In this document: piece by piece, positions 60,634 to 64,000 of the stretch
Numbering within the stretch: the first letter of the stretch is position 1
Layout: every line of letters begins with the position of its first letter
Assembly (NCBI RefSeq): GCF_014192645.1
Contig: NZ_JACHYE010000001.1
Span: forward strand, 626,350 to 690,349
From: Herbaspirillum sp. Sphag64
GTDB taxonomy: Bacteria > Pseudomonadota > Gammaproteobacteria > Burkholderiales > Burkholderiaceae_D
Reading direction: 5' to 3'
DNA length: 64,000 bases
Program-made: the position numbers and the translations under genes
The notes under the pieces: model-generated
What the model was told of the DNA's origin: nothing
The model's input: the letters and a program-made list of their open reading frames with translations, nothing else
The model's database searches: none

Positions 60634-61188
60634 CTAGAATAATTCTATATCGCCACTTTCCATTCGCGTCTGCCTGACGGTCTTCCACAGCCCGTTCTCA
60701 AGAGCAACCAGTCGGTCCTCCATGGACTCGATGGTGTTCTTGAGCAGTTGCTCAAGTTCTTCAATCGTCTGGGAACTATCTGGAGTGATTTCAAAGCTAT
60801 TGGCGCTCAATACACCAAGCGCATCCCGCAAACCGATCACTCGGCGCACGATACGCTCCAGCAATTGACTGGTCATATCCTGGAACTGCAATCCGGTCAC
60901 TGAGGCATTGACGTGGAGTGTGATCTCTTCCTGTATTTCCTGGAGGCGAGCGATATCTTCGGCCGACAAGTTTCCCTTATCGGCAATGATCAGTGCTATT
61001 TCCTGTTGCTGTGCCAGCACGGCATTGTGCAACTCCATGAAACTTGAACCAAGCTTCTGAATTGCCTCTCCCAACAGAATATTGGTCTGCACCAGGTCGG
61101 TTTCAACCTCCGTGAGCTGCCGGCTTCCGCCACTTGCCGTGTCCAGTAACAAACGTTTGAGCTCTTGACGCATTTTTTGTGAAGCCAT
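60634..61188 (-). CDS. CheZ-like chemotaxis protein
   Basis: 184 residues, predicted almost wholly helical. The segment GLQFQDMTSQLLERI places D104 and Q108 as in the FQDxTxQ active site of CheZ, whose Asp and Gln help dephosphorylate CheY-P. The C-terminus ends in an acidic-hydrophobic peptide (ESGDIELF), like the CheY-tethering tail of CheZ. Overall similarity to classical CheZ is low and the protein is shorter (E. coli CheZ about 214). It lies between motB and cheY, so a role in ending the CheY signal is likely. Confidence 0.65.
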   Translation of the reverse strand: MASQKMRQELKRLLLDTASGGSRQLTEVETDLVQTNILLGEAIQKLGSSFMELHNAVLAQQQEIALIIADKGNLSAEDIARLQEIQEEITLHVNASVTGLQFQDMTSQLLERIVRRVIGLRDALGVLSANSFEITPDSSQTIEELEQLLKNTIESMEDRLVALENGLWKTVRQTRMESGDIELF

Positions 61189-61232
61189 TCGAAAGCCCTC
61201 CTTCTCAATTGGGCCTGGAGTTTAAAAGCCAG

Positions 61233-62168
61233 TCAGTTCTTCGCTGGCGCGCTCAAACCGTCTTTGACTTCAGTATCGGTGGATACGTCCATCGTTGAAT
61301 CATCGCTCTTGTTACCTTCCACCAGATCTTCTGCCTTTTTATTCATGACAATGATACTGATACGTCGATTGATTGGATTGAACGGATCCTCCTTATCCAA
61401 AAGAACAGCCGACGACAAACCCACAACCCGCAAAACCTTGGCCTCATCCATACCTCCGGCGATCAACTCGCGACGCGAAGCGTTGGCACGATCGGCAGAC
61501 AACTCCCAGTTACTGTAACCTTTTTCACCGCTCGAAAACGGCGTGGCATCAGTGTGTCCCGACAGACTGATCTTGTTGGGAACATCATTGAGAGTCTTGC
61601 CTATTTCGCGCAAGATTTCACGGGTGTAGGGCTGCAGTTGGGCACTCGCCAAGGCAAACATCGGGCGGTTCTTTTCGTCAACGATCTGAATCCGCAATCC
61701 CTCTGAGGTGATATCAATCAGGAGTTGATTTTTGAACTGCTTGAGAGTCGGGCTATTGTCGATCGCCGTTTCAATACGCGTCTTCAGTTCCTGCAAACGC
61801 GCCTGCTCGGCCTTTTCCATTTCTGCTCTGGCAGCGCGCACACTGCGCCGGTTGACAACATCGTTTTCACCTTTGCGCAGCTGACCTTCCTGGCGTGTGA
61901 GATCCTTACCACCACCGGGGATAACCGTGTTGGCATCGCCACTACCTGAACCACCAGCCATTGCGACTTTGAGCGGCGTTTTGAAATATTCTGCGATACC
62001 GTTGAGATCGCCCTTTGCGGTTGATCCAAGCAGCCACATCAGCAGGAAGAACGCCATCATGGCTGTCACGAAGTCAGCATAGGCGATCTTCCATGCACCA
62101 CCATGGTGGCCACCGCCACCCTTCTTGATGCGTTTTACAATAATGGGACGTAGCCCTTCGTCGGCCAT
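61233..62168 (-). CDS. motB: Flagellar motor stator protein MotB
   Basis: 311 residues. One N-terminal membrane helix contains the proton-accepting D32 in AYADFVTAMMAFFLLMWLL. A plug/linker region follows, then an OmpA-like peptidoglycan-binding domain with LSGHTDATPFSSGEKGYSNW. It anchors the stator to the wall and conducts protons with MotA. It lies 33 bp downstream of motA. Confidence 0.96.
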   Translation of the reverse strand: MADEGLRPIIVKRIKKGGGGHHGGAWKIAYADFVTAMMAFFLLMWLLGSTAKGDLNGIAEYFKTPLKVAMAGGSGSGDANTVIPGGGKDLTRQEGQLRKGENDVVNRRSVRAARAEMEKAEQARLQELKTRIETAIDNSPTLKQFKNQLLIDITSEGLRIQIVDEKNRPMFALASAQLQPYTREILREIGKTLNDVPNKISLSGHTDATPFSSGEKGYSNWELSADRANASRRELIAGGMDEAKVLRVVGLSSAVLLDKEDPFNPINRRISIIVMNKKAEDLVEGNKSDDSTMDVSTDTEVKDGLSAPAKN

Positions 62169-62201
62169 GCCTTACTCCTGCGAATAACGAGTCATATCGG
62201 T

Positions 62202-63062
62202 TTATTTGCCCTTGGCCTGCTTGACATGCTCTTCCAGCTCTTGGAAAGAAGGACGCTCTGTCGAGAACAAGACTTTACGACCAAACTCGATGGACAGCGC
62301 AGGCGCATAGCCATTCAGACTTGCCAGCAAAGTGACCTTGACGCATTGATAAATCTTGGTCGACTCATGCAGCTTTTGCTCCAGCAAACTCGCCAACGGC
62401 CCCACAAAGCCATACGCAAGAAGAATACCGAGGAAGGTACCCACGAGCGCGTGAGCAATCAGCATACCGAGCTCTGACGGTGGAATACCAACCGACTCCA
62501 TCGTGTGTACCACCCCCATCACCGCTGCCACAATACCAAACGCCGGCATACCGTCACCCAGTTTGGCAATGCAGTGTGCAGGAACCTCACCCTCATGGTG
62601 ATGGGTTTCGATTTCGTTGTCCATGAGGTTTTCGATCTGAAATGCATCCATGTTCCCTGAGACCATCAGGCGCAGGTAGTCAGTCATGAATTCAATCAGA
62701 TGATGATCGGCGAGTACACCTGGATATTTGCTAAAAATAGGGCTGGATTCAGGGGTTTCGATGTCACCTTCGATGGACATCAAACCTTCTTTACGCGACT
62801 TGGTCAGGATCTCAAACATGAGCGACATCAGCTCCATGTAGAGCGCCTTGGTATAGGCAGATCCCTTGAATACCGTCGGCAACGCCTGCAAGGTTGCCTT
62901 GATTGCCTTGCCATTGTTACCGACCAGGAAAGCTCCACCAGCAGCACCACCGATCATCAGCAGCTCAATTGGCTGAAACAATGCCCCGAGATGCCCCCCG
63001 GCCATGGCAAAGCCCCCGAAAACGGAGGCCATAACGACGACATATCCAATAATAACTAACAA
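62202..63062 (-). CDS. motA: Flagellar motor stator protein MotA
   Basis: 286 residues with four membrane helices and a large cytosolic loop (KSRKEGLMSIEGDIE and following) that meets FliG. The start is a TTG: the N-terminus LVIIGYVVVMASVFGGF matches the family and AGGA lies 5 bases upstream, while no ATG fits. It forms the proton channel with MotB. It is the first gene of motA-motB-cheZ-like-cheY-cheA-cheW. I found no clear sigma-28 promoter upstream. Confidence 0.95.
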   Translation of the reverse strand: MLVIIGYVVVMASVFGGFAMAGGHLGALFQPIELLMIGGAAGGAFLVGNNGKAIKATLQALPTVFKGSAYTKALYMELMSLMFEILTKSRKEGLMSIEGDIETPESSPIFSKYPGVLADHHLIEFMTDYLRLMVSGNMDAFQIENLMDNEIETHHHEGEVPAHCIAKLGDGMPAFGIVAAVMGVVHTMESVGIPPSELGMLIAHALVGTFLGILLAYGFVGPLASLLEQKLHESTKIYQCVKVTLLASLNGYAPALSIEFGRKVLFSTERPSFQELEEHVKQAKGK

Positions 63063-63227
63063 GTTCCTGCTCCCGTCCCAGTGGCTTTCAATTTCTACCA
63101 GCCCTCTACCCGCGCAATATAAAAATGATCAAGACGCACGACCCGGCGAGGGCTATCCTGTTCAATAACGACACCAAGGACAAAAACTTGATAACGTGAA
63201 GAGAATGTAACACAGCTGATTTGTGTT

Positions 63228-64000
63228 TCACATATGCCAGCCATACAAAGCCGGACCCTCTGTACGAGGGTACACAACGATATCCGGCACAACGCCTTCA
63301 ATGAGAAATTCATAACTCAGCAATAAACTCCCCGTTTGCATCTCCTGCCTCGCCTTGAACCACAATGCTGTCATGGCGGCTGGCGACAGGTAAGCAAAAA
63401 TGACGTCGTAATCAGCGAAGCTGAGCTGCGTATAATCCCCCCGGACAAAATGCCCTGCACTGCCGAACAAGCGTGCACGCAGAGAGCTGACCAGCCACGG
63501 CAAGGGAGCAAGCTCTATGCCAGTGAAACTGCTATCGGGACGCACGCGCGCCAAGTACATAATCGCCCCCCCAAGTCCGCTACCGATATCAATAACCCGC
63601 AGGGCACGCCCCTCCGGCAACAAAGCCTCCACGGCATTCCACACCGGAAGGCCCGATGGATAAAACGGGACCTGGCTGCGAAAAGTAGACCAAAACAACA
63701 ACATCAGGAACAAAAAAATGCCCAGAAAAAGCGCTGGCGGTAGCTGCAGAGAATTGACCAAAACAGCAGCAGGAGGAAAACAGAAGAGTATCGGTACCCA
63801 CCACGCGGCCATACGGCGAAGGTAAGCGATTGTTGCTGCGATGACACCATGCAAGACAGCGAAAACGAATGGCGTCAGTGTCAGCCCGAACGGCCGCAGC
63901 AAGAATTGGCGAATCAGCACTACCACCAGCAAGGCACTGCATAGGATAAAAAGGGCATGTATTGCGGGTGCCTGCAGAACTGATCTGCGTTGACCCGACT
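63228..64000 (-). CDS. Membrane-anchored class I SAM-dependent methyltransferase (5' truncated)
   Basis: 257 codons are visible and the frame stays open to the window edge, so the start lies outside or very near it. Three or four hydrophobic segments occupy the first ~110 residues (for example FILCSALLVVVLIRQFLL and ALFLGIFLFLMLLFW). A class I methyltransferase domain follows with VIDIGSGLGGAIMYLARV (motif I), FTGIELAPLPW and ADYDVIFAYL. The substrate is unknown. The C-terminal end is short (VYPRTEGPALYGWHM). It is separated from motA by about 165 bp. Confidence 0.75.
   Translation of the reverse strand, partial: SGQRRSVLQAPAIHALFILCSALLVVVLIRQFLLRPFGLTLTPFVFAVLHGVIAATIAYLRRMAAWWVPILFCFPPAAVLVNSLQLPPALFLGIFLFLMLLFWSTFRSQVPFYPSGLPVWNAVEALLPEGRALRVIDIGSGLGGAIMYLARVRPDSSFTGIELAPLPWLVSSLRARLFGSAGHFVRGDYTQLSFADYDVIFAYLSPAAMTALWFKARQEMQTGSLLLSYEFLIEGVVPDIVVYPRTEGPALYGWHM

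Noticed and set aside
63095..63313. 72-codon minus-strand ORF upstream of motA, overlapping the methyltransferase 3' end
   Set aside because: No ribosome site, half of it overlaps a real gene in another frame, and no family is recognisable. The end (DHFYIARVEGW) looks protein-like but this is not enough.

Overview
The window is a continuous stretch of chromosomal core genome from a motile Gram-negative betaproteobacterium. Moderate GC and characteristic gene orders (hisZ-purA next to hflKC-hflX-hfq; rodZ-ispG-hisS-yfgM-bamB-der; surE-pcm-nlpD-rpoS; an odhAB-lpdA/gltA/sdh block facing mdh and acnA) point to Burkholderiales. Oxalobacteraceae, Herminiimonas-like, is my best guess; the genus is inference. 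I see no prophage, insertion sequence, CRISPR array or defence island.

Layout. 1-3.7 kb (+): end of an NTF2-like envelope protein, an L,D-transpeptidase, two cyclophilins (one exported, one cytosolic) and lpxH, closed by a shared terminator. 3.7-8.0 kb (-): cysE, rlmB, rnr. 8.2-8.9 kb: two identical tRNA-Leu(CAG) genes, each with its own promoter, then a GntP-type permease (+). 10.6-26.7 kb (-): a long housekeeping run of phosphoribosyltransferase, purA, hisZ, hflC, hflK, hflX, hfq, der, bamB, yfgM, hisS, ispG, rodZ, a small unknown ORF, rlmN and ndk. 26.9 kb (+): a Bax-inhibitor-type membrane protein. 27.7-37.5 kb (-): rlmD, rpoS, nlpD, pcm, surE, a DinG/YoaA helicase, a DUF465 protein, a secreted coiled-coil protein and zapE. 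37.6-48.9 kb (-): lpdA, odhB, odhA, gltA, sdhE, sdhB, sdhA, sdhD, sdhC, preceded by a GntR/UTRA regulator. 50.3-55.8 kb (+): mdh, a CitE-like lyase, a Lys-rich secreted protein and acnA. 56.0 kb (+): a DUF2863 protein. 57.4-63.1 kb (-): cheW, cheA, cheY, a CheZ-like gene, motB, motA, then a membrane-anchored methyltransferase cut by the window edge.

How the genes work together. About 18 kb encodes most of the TCA cycle (citrate synthase, aconitase, 2-oxoglutarate dehydrogenase, succinate dehydrogenase and its flavinylation factor, malate dehydrogenase). It is arranged as two divergent arms around one regulator. The regulator-mdh gap holds a palindrome and repeated half-sites overlapping two divergent promoters, which suggests one control point. 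GC-rich hairpins without T-runs sit at several gene junctions in this block. The mot-che block encodes the stator and the core chemotaxis relay.

Points worth a second look: a His-rich tail on HisS; an apparent wreck of the small DUF2065 gene between hflC and hisZ; an unknown 82-residue ORF between rlmN and rodZ; three 18-residue repeats in the CheA linker; a CheZ-like phosphatase motif in a divergent protein; and a Lys/Ala-rich exported protein with an MliC-like C-terminal domain. I did not find a clearly new multi-gene system.
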